Shown here piece after piece: positions 8,270 to 18,710 of a stretch of 64,000 nt of DNA. Position 1 is the stretch's first letter. The number at the start of each line of letters is the position of its first letter. The notes below the pieces were generated by a model. The model ran no database searches. It worked only from the letters and a program-made list of their open reading frames with translations, and was not told the origin of the DNA. The translations under genes were made by a program, and so were the position numbers. The stretch is from Thiosymbion sp942492625 (GTDB lineage Bacteria; Pseudomonadota; Gammaproteobacteria; Chromatiales; Chromatiaceae). Location of the stretch: assembly GCA_942492625.1 (NCBI GenBank), contig CALOFM010000018.1, forward strand, positions 1 to 64,000, in the 5' to 3' direction.

Positions 8270-11080
8270 TCACCGGGTGAAATCGCCGATGATGTGCCCG
8301 TCGCGGATGACGCCTCCGCGCATGATCTTACCTTCAATCGCCACACTGTCCCGGATGGCACCTTCCAGGATGTAATCGTCTATTACTAGACCTTTACCAA
8401 CGAGGATCCGGAAGGCCGACTCAAAGGACAGGGTGCTGTCGTCCTCCTGACCGCCGGGCAGCCACCGCGGCACGACAGAAATCCGGACGACCAGCAACAG
8501 CCCATCAACAGCGAGGGCGGCCAGGTTGCCGATATTTGTGCGTTTTGCGCCATCACTGGGGACAAGCAGATCGCCGAGATTGGCACGTGTTTCGCTTGCC
8601 AACGTCCATTCCCAGCGCTTGCTATCGGTGGCCCGGCGCACATTCCCGTCAAGGCGGACGACCTGTAAGAAGCCGGTCTGCGGGTCCGGGATCTCGGCGG
8701 TCACCACGATCCCGCCGTGCGGGTAGGTCGTCGAGGTGCGCCCCTCCGGAACCAGGTCCGACCGGAAGGAGAGCGCCGCGAGGCTTTGCAGTGCCACCAC
8801 GGTCTGCGGGCCGAGGGCGCTCAAGGTATTCGTCGTACTCCGCCACTGCAGATCGACGAACGGGTCGAACGCCGGGCTTCCGATCGAAATCGCCTCGACC
8901 CGGGTCGCAATCGCGTCGATGGCGGCCTGAACCTGGCGGTTGGCCGCCCCGACGACGCCTGCGAGCCAGGGTACGTTCGGTAACCATGAGGTCTGATCGG
9001 CGAGGGCAAGTTGGGCGGTGAACAGTGCCCGCTGGGTACCTGCGTTGTTGTTTGCATCGAGGAGCCGGGCCTCCACGCGCTGTGTCGTCAGCTGCGTAAG
9101 CGTCCCCAGGGTCCATTGCATCTGCGCGACCCCTTCCTGATCAGTGGTTGTGCGGACGGTATGGTGCGCCGTGCCGCCTGACCAGGTTTCAGCCGAAACG
9201 AAGCGGGCGCTGGCCAGCAGATTTCCGCCGGTATTCTGGTTGAGCGACTGGCCCTCGAACACGAGGTTCATGACCGCGAATTCAACGACGGCGTCGTTGA
9301 CCGGCCTGCTGCCCTCGTCGATCCGAACGCGTAGCGCGACTTCCAGACGTTCGCCCGGCCGCCCGTGCTGGGCGTTGCCCCCGACCACCGAAAGATTGCG
9401 ATGGTGCAGCACCTGCGCAGTGAAGGTGAGCGACGGGTCACCGGGCTGACCGTCAGGGCCCAATGTCGCGATCTCGACACGCTGCGATGTGGAGGGTTCC
9501 CAGGTGATCGTAGCAGGCCTCTGCACCGGGCCGGATCCGAGCCGCCAGAAGGCCATCGCCGTCCCGGTCTCGTCGGTGACCACATCCTGAGTCGGTGCGG
9601 TTGCGGGGCCCGAGGCGGGGCTATTGACGGCAAGCCTCCCTTCGCCGCTGGTCACTGTGAACCGCAGGGTCTGGTTCGGGGCCGGCAGACGGCCACGCAT
9701 CGCCCGCACCATCACCGGGGCTGGCAGCCATTCGCCGGCCGCGCCGTGCTGACCGTCACCACCGGCCGGTGACAGCGACAGGATCGTACTGAGCGGCGGA
9801 TAGAGAACCCGGCAGTCGCGAACAAGGCTCCAAGAGCCGGCCGAGAAATCGAGAATCGCCAGAGGTACACGATGTCTTTCCGGCGCCTGCGAGGAACGCG
9901 CTTCGTGGACGCCGCCGGTGCTCGGCCAGTCGATCTGGGTGCCACGGCCGGGCACGACCGACGTCCTCAAGGGCAGGAGCCAGAAATCGCCGCTCCGATA
10001 GTTCCCGGCGCCGAAACGCACCTGCAGGCCATCTTCGATCACAGCAGCGGCTGTTGTATCGACATTCGCGAGGTCTACGGAGTCCCAACGCCGGACGACC
10101 ACGCCGTCCTGTCCGAGAACGCTCTGCAGATTGCCGACCGTCGCGCCCCCGAGCAACGTCAGCGTAAGCGCGTCGCCTGCGACATCCTCGACCCGTGCCA
10201 ACACGCCGGGCTGCCCGATGAGCCGTTGCCGGGTGCTAGAGATCTCGATCATGACACCACGGTCGAATCCCTCGGCGCCACCCGGCCCGAGCCGCTCGAC
10301 AGCAAGGATAATGGGTGCTGCAGAGACCAGATTGATAGCACTGCCGATGATGGCCGCGTTGTCCCTGCTCCATTTGAACCGCGCAGGTCCAGGCAGGACT
10401 GCGCCATCGACGCCAATGTTTCCGCCATGAATCTCGATGCGGTAGGTTTGGTGATCCGGGCCTCGGAATTCTGCCGCTTCCGAGACGATGCAGGGTCCCG
10501 TGATCGTACTGGAGTCAAGCTCAGGCTGGAGGGTTCCGTCGAACTGCGCGGCCAGCGTGTCGAGTGCAGTGGCGGCGGCAGCACAGGTGGTTTCCAACCC
10601 GGCGCTCCCCAACCGCAGCCATCGGACCTGCCAAACCTGGCGTTCGCGGAAGGTGGTATCGGGGCCGCCAAGCGCGACCTCGCGTATGTTAGGGGCTTCT
10701 ACGGCCGAGACCGGTTCGTCCCAGGCCTCGAGATAGGCCAGCCATTCGCCAGCCGTGATGGGCAACGCAGCATTTGGCAGGAAGGGCTGTGCCCCGGAAA
10801 GCGGCAGGGCGACGGTATTGCGCAGCCTCGCCCCTTCGAGCAGGAAGCGACCGGCCATGAGCGTCGGTATACCGCCATCTAGCACGATACCGAAGCCCGG
10901 ATCGTCAGCGGGCGCACCTGCTCGTCCGATGGCATCACGCCGGCCGCCGCGGACGTCGTCACGCTGGATGTCCACCAATTCGTTGTGGTCCGCGTCCAGC
11001 ATGACCCGTCCCTGCTGAGCACGAACCGCCGTATAGCCGTTTTCACGGTTGAAAGTATCTCTGGTGATATCGCCTGTCAT
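8270..11080 (-). CDS. DUF6519 protein with Ig-like repeats, candidate surface or receptor-binding part
   Basis: A 936-residue protein, the last gene of the operon. The N-terminal third (GDITRDTFNRENGYTAVRAQQGRV..., including FKWSRDNAA near residue 240) is the DUF6519 module known from eCIS and related loci. Two bacterial Ig-like repeats follow (GGDGQHGAAGEWLPAP near residue 430 and GGNAQHGRPGERLEV near 560), then a mixed region. The C terminus is built of short beta repeats (LEGAIRDSVAIEGKIMRGG). Ig-like modules fit adhesion. The ATG at 11080 is preferred because GAGGG lies six bases upstream; a TTG at 11092 overlapping the previous stop is possible. Role in target binding is inferred. Confidence 0.75.
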   Translation of the reverse strand: MTGDITRDTFNRENGYTAVRAQQGRVMLDADHNELVDIQRDDVRGGRRDAIGRAGAPADDPGFGIVLDGGIPTLMAGRFLLEGARLRNTVALPLSGAQPFLPNAALPITAGEWLAYLEAWDEPVSAVEAPNIREVALGGPDTTFRERQVWQVRWLRLGSAGLETTCAAAATALDTLAAQFDGTLQPELDSSTITGPCIVSEAAEFRGPDHQTYRIEIHGGNIGVDGAVLPGPARFKWSRDNAAIIGSAINLVSAAPIILAVERLGPGGAEGFDRGVMIEISSTRQRLIGQPGVLARVEDVAGDALTLTLLGGATVGNLQSVLGQDGVVVRRWDSVDLANVDTTAAAVIEDGLQVRFGAGNYRSGDFWLLPLRTSVVPGRGTQIDWPSTGGVHEARSSQAPERHRVPLAILDFSAGSWSLVRDCRVLYPPLSTILSLSPAGGDGQHGAAGEWLPAPVMVRAMRGRLPAPNQTLRFTVTSGEGRLAVNSPASGPATAPTQDVVTDETGTAMAFWRLGSGPVQRPATITWEPSTSQRVEIATLGPDGQPGDPSLTFTAQVLHHRNLSVVGGNAQHGRPGERLEVALRVRIDEGSRPVNDAVVEFAVMNLVFEGQSLNQNTGGNLLASARFVSAETWSGGTAHHTVRTTTDQEGVAQMQWTLGTLTQLTTQRVEARLLDANNNAGTQRALFTAQLALADQTSWLPNVPWLAGVVGAANRQVQAAIDAIATRVEAISIGSPAFDPFVDLQWRSTTNTLSALGPQTVVALQSLAALSFRSDLVPEGRTSTTYPHGGIVVTAEIPDPQTGFLQVVRLDGNVRRATDSKRWEWTLASETRANLGDLLVPSDGAKRTNIGNLAALAVDGLLLVVRISVVPRWLPGGQEDDSTLSFESAFRILVGKGLVIDDYILEGAIRDSVAIEGKIMRGGVIRDGHIIGDFTR

Positions 11081-11088
11081 GACAGCCC

Positions 11089-13227
11089 TCAAACAAGAAA
11101 GAAGAGCCCGGGCTCCATCCCGAACCTTAGGAATTGCGGCAATGCGTTGCGCAGATTTGCCACCCGTGTCTCATGCTGTAAATGGTTCCAGCATCCGGGC
11201 TCGCCGCCATCCTCGGCCAACTGCCGAATCTCGGCAGGAACGCTTTCCTCAAGCAGGAGGAAACCGGGGGCCAGTGGATCGAGGGACCGATATTGAGGTC
11301 TGAAGCGGGCCAGGATGCGGGCGCGCTCCTGTGAATTCGGAGCGTTCGCTAGAGCCATGTCGGGCTGGCACCGATACCGCCGCGCCATCGGGCTCTCGGG
11401 CGGCAGATAACAGAAGCGCACGCATCCTTCCTGTTGCGCTTCGATATCGAGGACCCCTTCGAAAAGGCAATCGGTCGCTTCCAACATACCCGCATGGGTT
11501 TGGCCCAGTATGGTCGCACCGCTTCCATTCAGGATAGCACCCGACACGCGAAGCGACCCGAGAACTGCCGAATCGACGATGCTCAACGAGGCGAACGGAT
11601 CGGTGGCGTCCACCCCACCAAGGATGGAATGTACGATCTTGACCTCGAGTGCGGCGTTTGCCCCGTCTGTCCCGTCAATGGCGATGTTCCCGGGGCCGAT
11701 CAGCGTCGTCGAGGCGAGCGAGAGTGCGTCCAGGGCACCGGGCAGCACCGAGATACTGCCATCGACAAGCAAGCCGTCGATATAGAGTTCTCCACGGCTC
11801 ACGGGGGCAGTTGTTTCGCCGACAACCGAGATATCCCCTGTCACCATCGGTCGGGTCTCGTCCGGAAGGAGAACGCCCGGTGCACGGACGATTGGCGGCC
11901 CTCCTGCAGGATCTGGAAGGTCCGGCCAGGATGCGGCGACGATTCCCAACGCCGCGCCCGAGGGCATGCGGATCGCAGTGGCAGGTGCGGCGTAGCTGCG
12001 GCTGTCGCCGACTAGGATGAGACCGAGCGCCCGGGATCGAGCGTCGGTGTCCAGTCCGTCGATAAAGGCATGCCACGCCATCACAGCCACATCGAAAGTG
12101 GCAACGATGCCAGAGCCTGTTTCGGTCCGTGAGACCATGATCTGGAAGCCCACATCACGTGCTTCGGGCACGGCAGTCCAGCGTCCCAGCCATTCGGTGG
12201 CTGACGGCCGGTTCCAAGGACCGGCCCCGAGCGTACCGGGAGTCGCGACATAGTGGGATGTGGTAACGGAGATTCCGACAAGGCCGGAGCCAGCATCCTG
12301 ACCCAGCAACAGGACACCGGCTTCCGGATCCACTCGGACGCGGTCCCCGGTGGGCGCGGCCGGCACCGGATCGAGATGGCAGATATCGATACGCTCCGGC
12401 GTGATTTGCTCGGTCGTTCCGTCCGCGGCCCGGAGCGTGATCGTGAAAGGCCAGACATTTGTTTCGTCATTCTCTTGGGCGCGCGTCCACAACCGTCGGC
12501 GTGACAAAGCTATCGGAACGGACTCTTCGGTCGCAACCGCAGCCGGATCGCTCTCGGTTTCCAGCGGTGCATAGAGTGGCGCGCTTTCACCGGTTGGCCG
12601 GTACCACCAGCCGCGGTCTCCGGTACCCGGTATGGGCGCCGCGTCGACCTCGGAGAGGCGCCAGATCTGCGATCGCCACAAAAATAGACCAATATTGGGC
12701 AGGTTGTGCTGCCCGCGGCCGGAGGAGATGCGGCGCACGTCCACCCGCCGCGTTTCCTCGCCGAGCGGTCCGGCGAGGCGCTCGAGCCGTGCCGCGTCGC
12801 GCAGATCCAGCGTCGCTGCACGCCCTTCTTGATGGTTCAGAGCTTCCGTCCAGGCCAGACGTCGGAAGAATTCGACTGCGCGCACCGGATAGTTGGTCAC
12901 GTCGCGGGCCAGCAACTCGATCATACCCACCGTGCCCTTGCGACGGCGGTAGCGGATCGTGTTGGCCACGAAGGCGCGCTGGCTGAATGAAATAGCCGAG
13001 ACGTCACGGGTCACCGGCAGGCGCAAGCTCGACGCGAGATAGGGGACCAGCCATTCCTCGGCGGTCTCGACGAACCAGTTGTCCCATGCGGTTTCCGTGT
13101 CGGCCCGGACGGCCTCGAGTTCGGCATCGATGATCGAGATCAGAGCACGAAGCGCGTTACCGTTCTCGCCATCTCGGCGGCGATATATAGCGGGCAGAAG
13201 CTCGTATAGGAACTCGCGATCGGTCAT
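11089..13227 (-). CDS. Phage tail protein I-like baseplate component
   Basis: A 712-residue protein. The first about 130 residues (REFLYELLPAIYRRRD, then FVANTIRYRRRKGTVGMIELLARDV) match the tail protein I (P2 gpI-like) domain found in eCIS wedge proteins. The middle is beta-rich. Residues about 480-590 look like a beta-helix of short repeats (SIVDSAVLGSLRVSGAIL). The end has the conserved block CVRFCYLPPESPMARRYRCQ and finishes LRFGMEPGLFFLV. It joins the baseplate to the outer structures in this family. Its ATG overlaps the preceding stop by ATGA at 13224-13227, implying coupled translation. Confidence 0.8.
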   Translation of the reverse strand: MTDREFLYELLPAIYRRRDGENGNALRALISIIDAELEAVRADTETAWDNWFVETAEEWLVPYLASSLRLPVTRDVSAISFSQRAFVANTIRYRRRKGTVGMIELLARDVTNYPVRAVEFFRRLAWTEALNHQEGRAATLDLRDAARLERLAGPLGEETRRVDVRRISSGRGQHNLPNIGLFLWRSQIWRLSEVDAAPIPGTGDRGWWYRPTGESAPLYAPLETESDPAAVATEESVPIALSRRRLWTRAQENDETNVWPFTITLRAADGTTEQITPERIDICHLDPVPAAPTGDRVRVDPEAGVLLLGQDAGSGLVGISVTTSHYVATPGTLGAGPWNRPSATEWLGRWTAVPEARDVGFQIMVSRTETGSGIVATFDVAVMAWHAFIDGLDTDARSRALGLILVGDSRSYAAPATAIRMPSGAALGIVAASWPDLPDPAGGPPIVRAPGVLLPDETRPMVTGDISVVGETTAPVSRGELYIDGLLVDGSISVLPGALDALSLASTTLIGPGNIAIDGTDGANAALEVKIVHSILGGVDATDPFASLSIVDSAVLGSLRVSGAILNGSGATILGQTHAGMLEATDCLFEGVLDIEAQQEGCVRFCYLPPESPMARRYRCQPDMALANAPNSQERARILARFRPQYRSLDPLAPGFLLLEESVPAEIRQLAEDGGEPGCWNHLQHETRVANLRNALPQFLRFGMEPGLFFLV

Positions 13228-15740
13228 GACGCCATGGGCTCCAGGATTACGTGGGTTTCTTCTTCCGAGATCAGAAGGAGCTCAGCCGTTTGCCGCTTGC
13301 CATTGACATCCATAGGCGGTGCCGCTTCCAGGATCACTTGTGGTGGTGCGGCGAGACTGGACAAGTCGACCCGCCAAATCCGGTCGAGATCGACCGCCAG
13401 GACTCCATCGATGCCCTGCAGCACGGTGACGACATCGGCCGGCGTCACGCCCTGACCGAACCGGCGCGCAGTGAACGAAAAGGCCTCGGCCAAGGCCTCT
13501 CGCGCACTGGCCGTCACGTCGTCCCACAGGTAGGTCGGATCGACCAGAACCGACGCCCTAACACCAAATGCACGCGGTGTAAAGGTCGCCGTGGTCAGAT
13601 GGTGCACCGGATCCTTGTTGGCCTCTATGGCCCGGACCAGAGCCAACCCCAGGGGATCGGTCTGCAGGATTGGCTGACCGCTCTCGCTGGCGATGGTCAG
13701 ATGGACGAGACGACGCTGCCCTTCGCTGAGACCGGTGGCCATGGCCTTGCCGATGCCCGGATAGCTGCGCGCGAAATCCTCATAATCCTGGAGCGAGACG
13801 AGCCTGTCCAGGGTCAAAACCGACCTCGGTGCGTTTTCCCGGATCATCTCGGAGTTTTCGGGGTCCGCGGACCCCGAGAAAGCAGCCGGGTTGAGAGCGC
13901 TGTCGACGCCTTCGGGGCGCCGTGTCAGCATAGACGCGCGTCCCGCTTCAACCTCTCCGGAAAGGCCCAGCCCGGTCCGGTAGGTGGCAATGACGTTCTC
14001 GACCCCGGTCGGAAGCCGCGCGCCATTGATGCCGTCGCCGAACTCGATGATCGTTGTGCCATCGCTTGCGTGAAGCAGCCGGTAGACCTTGGCGTCAGGT
14101 GTCGAGCCCCAGAGATAGGGGACCTCTTCCCAGGCGACGCCGCCAACCCTGATGGTCAAGGATGGGCTCGCACCGTCGGATGTTGCGATATACGTCAGCG
14201 GCCGCCCCTTCAGTACGAAGCTCTGGAATGGCTCCGCGGCATTTCCGCTGCCGAGCACTTCGTTGGCGGCCGTCACACCATGGGTCGCCAGAGCGAGATT
14301 GGCATTGACCTTCAGTTCTCCGCGGACATAGGCGCGGGCAAGCGGCGGGTCAAGGGTCAGGTGAGTCTCGTTGAGGGCCGCATTGAAGGTCGCAGCGGTC
14401 ACGGCCACCACCTCTCCGGACGGTGTCGGATCGTCCGAGCTCGGTCCGTAGAACGAGACCAGCCGGTCAAGCAGATCACTGCGGTCGCCGATCACCGAGA
14501 CCTCTTCACCCGTCGCGGCGGACAGATCCGGCGCGCCCACATGCCGGAAGCCCTCGGGCTCGCAATAGACCACCGTGGCACGGCGGTCGAATCGATCGAG
14601 ATGCTCGCCCCGAAGCTGCAGACGGCTGACCTTCGAGGTCAGGCCGAAATCCACTCGTGCGCGCTGGCTGACCCGAAGCACTTCATAGGCCTCGACATGA
14701 TAGGCGTCTGCAAGCACGATCCAGCTACCGGCCACGATTCCGGGATATTCGCGGTCCAGGTCGATATGGTTCGTGGCAACCGCGGGATCGTCGGCAAGCT
14801 CGAAATTCGGCCATTCCGTCACCGGCGGCGATCGGCGCATGAGACGGGTGCGGTCGTCATTGTCGTCTTCACGCGATGGCAGGTCGCTGAAGCTCATGTT
14901 CGCACGGCCCCAGGCGGTCACCTGGACTTGGTTGGACTGCGATCCCCAATCGGGCGCGTTGTATCCGAACAGGGAGGCGCGATTGCGGAATATCAGAACC
15001 TCGGTCGCAATTTCGGGCGGCGCGGTGACCGGATCGCCCAGAGACCGGTCGAAAACCAGCCGGGTTTCGGCGTGCTCCGTGTCGTTTTCGATCTCGGTCA
15101 GGTGGCGGAAGTCCCAACGTTCGCTGCCCTTGGAGGCCAGCCGGTCCGTGCCATAGATCAGTATGCCGTCGCCGGATTTGGCACGCGTGTCCACACCGTC
15201 CACCCAAATATCGGGTGTACCGGTCTCGAGAAGGGGCACTGGCAGTCGCCGGCTGGCCGCAATGGCGCTCCATTCGGGGCGCGCTTCGATTTCCTCGATC
15301 GTCTCGAATGTCGGCGGCGGATCCGAGCCCTCCGGCATGGCCATGACCGGTGTTCCTTCCTTAACCGTGACGGCGCCGGTGGTCAGGACGGAGGTGGTAA
15401 ACGCCAGATATCCCGATGCCGCGAGTCCGGGCGACGGTTCATAGCCAAGCTCGCGCGCAATCAAGGTCAGCGACAGACGTTCCCTAGCGGTCGAGAGATA
15501 GCGCTCGTTGAGGTAGCGCTCTCCATAGAAGGTCAGGACGTCCAGAGCGCATGCGGCTGCATCGATCAATGCGATCGAGCCATCCGCATCGTCGCGGGCT
15601 GTCAGCGCTTGGAGCGGGCGGCTGCCATCCGGCATCTCTTCGGTCGAGAGGCGTGCGATCATCCGGGCGCGGAACGTCGACCAGTCCCCCGTTCGGTAGC
15701 GGATCTCGGCCTGTCCGGGCAGATTGGCGCGATCCGTCAT
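13224..15740 (-). CDS. Baseplate J-like wedge protein 2 (Afp12/Pvc12-like)
   Basis: An 838-residue protein beginning MTDRANLPGQAEIRYRTG. The block YGERYLNERYLSTARERLS and the C-terminal part (SVLTLDRLVSLQDYEDFARSYPGIGKA) are typical of J-like baseplate wedge proteins in eCIS. These proteins form the wedge that triggers sheath contraction. A longer frame to 15803 exists, but the ATG at 15740 overlaps the upstream stop (ATGA, 15737-15740) and gives the expected start. It pairs with the 990-residue J-like protein upstream, as Afp11 and Afp12 do. Confidence 0.82.
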   Translation of the reverse strand: MTDRANLPGQAEIRYRTGDWSTFRARMIARLSTEEMPDGSRPLQALTARDDADGSIALIDAAACALDVLTFYGERYLNERYLSTARERLSLTLIARELGYEPSPGLAASGYLAFTTSVLTTGAVTVKEGTPVMAMPEGSDPPPTFETIEEIEARPEWSAIAASRRLPVPLLETGTPDIWVDGVDTRAKSGDGILIYGTDRLASKGSERWDFRHLTEIENDTEHAETRLVFDRSLGDPVTAPPEIATEVLIFRNRASLFGYNAPDWGSQSNQVQVTAWGRANMSFSDLPSREDDNDDRTRLMRRSPPVTEWPNFELADDPAVATNHIDLDREYPGIVAGSWIVLADAYHVEAYEVLRVSQRARVDFGLTSKVSRLQLRGEHLDRFDRRATVVYCEPEGFRHVGAPDLSAATGEEVSVIGDRSDLLDRLVSFYGPSSDDPTPSGEVVAVTAATFNAALNETHLTLDPPLARAYVRGELKVNANLALATHGVTAANEVLGSGNAAEPFQSFVLKGRPLTYIATSDGASPSLTIRVGGVAWEEVPYLWGSTPDAKVYRLLHASDGTTIIEFGDGINGARLPTGVENVIATYRTGLGLSGEVEAGRASMLTRRPEGVDSALNPAAFSGSADPENSEMIRENAPRSVLTLDRLVSLQDYEDFARSYPGIGKAMATGLSEGQRRLVHLTIASESGQPILQTDPLGLALVRAIEANKDPVHHLTTATFTPRAFGVRASVLVDPTYLWDDVTASAREALAEAFSFTARRFGQGVTPADVVTVLQGIDGVLAVDLDRIWRVDLSSLAAPPQVILEAAPPMDVNGKRQTAELLLISEEETHVILEPMAS

Positions 15741-18709
15741 GTGCCGCCCTCCACGATGAAGGTCACGCGGCCCTTGTCGGGCGCGCTCGGATCCGAGAAG
15801 CACTGGGGCACTTCAAGATCGCCCATCTCGAGGACACCACTGTCCAGTTGGTCCGGCATCGTGCTCGCCCAGCGACGGAAGCGGTTGTTGCGGTTCGCGC
15901 TTCGCGCATCCACCCACTGCACGCCATGGATATCCATTGCACGGGCGACGATCTGGCTGAGATACACACTGTCGCCGAACGTGAAATTGTCCGGGTGGAA
16001 GAAGGCGCGCCGGCCGTCGGTAAGGTGCCCGGCGCTGAACTCGGCCTCGAGCGTTGCCCGTACGACCTCGGGCCAGACATCGGGAGCGACGCACACCGTC
16101 AGCGCGATGTCCAGCGGCACATAGACGGGCCCGACGACCTCGAGTCCATAGCCGGCGAGGCGATAGCGCTCCAGTCGGGCTTCGATCCGTTCGGTGAACG
16201 CGGTGTCTGCGGGGACAGCATCACTCGGGTCCACATGGACCCGAACATTGTGCCAAGAGCCGGTCCAACGCAGCCGGGCAACGGCGCGCTGAACATCACC
16301 TTCACGGGTGGTGACCTCCGCCCAGTCCTCCATGGTGACCGCCCGCTCTTGCCGGCGGAACGCATAGGGCGCCGCGGCGCGCGCCTCCGCGATCGTCTCG
16401 GGTTCCGTTCCACCCTCGGCCGCGCGCGGATTGCGCAGCGCCACGACATCTGCCGACGGCAGGGTGTCGCTGACGATATGCGCAATGGTATGCGCCCCCA
16501 CATTGCCCTGGCTGCCGTTTCCGGTGCGGTAGCCCGCGCGGAACCGGGCGTTGGCGGCGGGCGATCGACCCGTGACATCATCGCCGAAGCGAATGCGCGA
16601 CGAGCCGTCCGTTTCCATTTCGACGCAGAACTCGGCCGCCGACCGGTCAGAGGTCAGGAGATCCTGTCGAGGAAGCCAGATCTCGCCGCTTTCCAGCGCC
16701 TCGAGTGTGATGTCCGGCAGGGCCTCGGCTGGCACTTGACGGACGATGCCGCTGGCCGACCAGTCGCCATCGGCCTCGGGCGGGGCCGCGGCCCAGGTCA
16801 GGCCTTTCCTTGACAGTTTCGCGATCAGCCTGCCGCGACTTCCCCAGGGTGCGACCTGAATTTCATCCTCCCGTGCAAAGCCATGGGCGACCAAGGCTAG
16901 ATTGGCGCGGGCCACTGCCAGCTCGCGCCCGTCCCCGCGCGCAATCAGATCGAATGGCAGCGCATCCCGGGCATCCCAGGTGATTTCGAGATAGCTTTCT
17001 CCCAACAGCGTGTCGGTCCCGCTGACAGGATCGGCATCGAGGCGAATAACGTGGCGAAGCGCAGGATCGGCATCCACCGCAAGACCGGTCGCACTGCTTG
17101 CAACCGCCTCCAGAACAACGGTGTCGCCGGCCTGGAGTTCGATCTGGCCGCCTGGATCGCGTAGCGTGCAGCCGGTTGCCCCCTTCGCCAGAACCAGGTT
17201 GGCCTCGCCCCAGGTATAGAACGACATCGCATTGTGCGCGGCGCTTAGTCGTCGGGGCGGCAAAAGGACATGAAAGTACTCAGTGTCTACAGGGAATGCT
17301 GTATCCAGTACGACCGATGGCAGGACCGCGGGCGCGTTGGCAAGCCGGGTTACGCAGACATCGCCGATCGAGATCCCGTCGGTGCGGTTCACCCCGGCGG
17401 CGGCTTCGACATGGACCCATGCACGTGAATTCACACCCTCATGCATCCGGTAATCCAAAAGCCGTGCGTGACGGCGCACCGAACTTCGCAAGCGTGCTGT
17501 CTGCAGATAGGCTTCGGTGGCAACGGCGTCCTGCATCTGTGCAAGTTGGTCGGCGCGATACGCAATCGCCTCCACCAGCACCGACCAGAGCCCGGCAACC
17601 GGCAGATCAGCCGGTGCGGCACCGAGTTGCGCCAGGCGGTCGGTCATGAGACGTCGGAAACCGGCGAAGTCCCGGGTCATGTAGTCGAGATCGAGTGGCG
17701 TCACCGGAGACTGCTCGGTAATGGCAGCCGCCTTGCAGTCGAAACCGTCGAGGCAGTTGAGCTTGAGCATCACCGGCAGCGAGGACAAAAGCGGGTCGAA
17801 ACGGGAATCGTTGACAATAGATAGCATGTAAGTAGAGAAATCGCCCCGCCCCTCGGTACAGATGGCGACCCAGTCGTCGACGTCCCCGCCGGCCGCACGC
17901 GCGGCGGCGAAGGCCGAGAGCCTGAATCGCTCGCCAGCGGTCAAGGTTGTATCCACCGCCGCAACACCTCCGATACCGGCCAGTGGCCAGACCCAGCGGA
18001 CCTGGATCGTCGGGATCCTGTTTCCGCCGGTGATCAGCATCCGGTCGGCGGCGAGGTCTGCAAGAGCAAAGGCGTTCTCGAAAGCAACGAACAGGATGCG
18101 TTGCCGCAGCCGTTGCGAGATGAATGGCGTGCGGTCGGCGACGATCACATGGTCGATGGCATTCAGCCAGTCAGCCACCACGAAGCGGGTTGCCGCGTCG
18201 TCCCGCGTCAATGCAAGGCTGCTCAGCGCAGGCGCAAATCCCGGCAGGGGCGCGCCTGGGTCCGGGTCGGCCGCTGCTTGGCGGATCTCGATCTGCACCG
18301 ACTGGGGTATGGCCGCTTCCGTGAGCACGACCCGCCAGCGCTCCGACGGTTCCGGGTGTGACTGCAGTGTGCCGGCGAGCTCTGCCATCCAGGCTTCGTC
18401 GCTCGGCGAGAGCGCTGCATCCGCGCCGGCGACTCCAACGAGATCGTCAGGGGCCGCGAACCAGCGCACATCGGCGCTTTGGATAGCAAGCCGCTCGACC
18501 GTTACCTGATCCAAATGGGCGGCCGAGGTAAAGCGAAGAAGCAGAAGCCTGCCGGCAATGGCGGCAGGCGCGACCTGCGTCGGCAAGGCCAAACTGACCG
18601 GAATCTGCCCGGGATCGGTACCGGGCACCACGGCCATCTCGAGCGCTGTACCTTCTATGGAGTAGCGGCGGCGAAATGCGCTTTGTCGTCCGGTCCGATT
18701 TTCCGCCAT
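15737..18709 (-). CDS. Baseplate J-like wedge protein 1 (Afp11/Pvc11-like)
   Basis: A 990-residue putative baseplate assembly protein. After an about 330-residue N-terminal region comes TPLDLDYMTRDFAGFRRLM and AYRADQLAQMQDAVATEAYL, the signature of the large eCIS wedge subunit. The C-terminal half holds the J-like fold (RAGYRTGNGSQGNVG, then VTMEDWAEVTTREGDVQRAVAR). It bridges the central hub and the periphery of the baseplate. The ATG at 18709 starts one base after the gp25 stop (18711-18713). Length is in the usual range for this gene. Confidence 0.85.
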   Translation of the reverse strand: MAENRTGRQSAFRRRYSIEGTALEMAVVPGTDPGQIPVSLALPTQVAPAAIAGRLLLLRFTSAAHLDQVTVERLAIQSADVRWFAAPDDLVGVAGADAALSPSDEAWMAELAGTLQSHPEPSERWRVVLTEAAIPQSVQIEIRQAAADPDPGAPLPGFAPALSSLALTRDDAATRFVVADWLNAIDHVIVADRTPFISQRLRQRILFVAFENAFALADLAADRMLITGGNRIPTIQVRWVWPLAGIGGVAAVDTTLTAGERFRLSAFAAARAAGGDVDDWVAICTEGRGDFSTYMLSIVNDSRFDPLLSSLPVMLKLNCLDGFDCKAAAITEQSPVTPLDLDYMTRDFAGFRRLMTDRLAQLGAAPADLPVAGLWSVLVEAIAYRADQLAQMQDAVATEAYLQTARLRSSVRRHARLLDYRMHEGVNSRAWVHVEAAAGVNRTDGISIGDVCVTRLANAPAVLPSVVLDTAFPVDTEYFHVLLPPRRLSAAHNAMSFYTWGEANLVLAKGATGCTLRDPGGQIELQAGDTVVLEAVASSATGLAVDADPALRHVIRLDADPVSGTDTLLGESYLEITWDARDALPFDLIARGDGRELAVARANLALVAHGFAREDEIQVAPWGSRGRLIAKLSRKGLTWAAAPPEADGDWSASGIVRQVPAEALPDITLEALESGEIWLPRQDLLTSDRSAAEFCVEMETDGSSRIRFGDDVTGRSPAANARFRAGYRTGNGSQGNVGAHTIAHIVSDTLPSADVVALRNPRAAEGGTEPETIAEARAAAPYAFRRQERAVTMEDWAEVTTREGDVQRAVARLRWTGSWHNVRVHVDPSDAVPADTAFTERIEARLERYRLAGYGLEVVGPVYVPLDIALTVCVAPDVWPEVVRATLEAEFSAGHLTDGRRAFFHPDNFTFGDSVYLSQIVARAMDIHGVQWVDARSANRNNRFRRWASTMPDQLDSGVLEMGDLEVPQCFSDPSAPDKGRVTFIVEGGT

Positions 18710-18710
18710 A

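Noticed and set aside
13251..16124. A 957-codon plus-strand open frame across the wedge genes
   Set aside because: It is antisense to two well-identified baseplate genes, rich in Arg, Gly, Asp and Gln, and shows no motif; high GC makes such shadow frames common.
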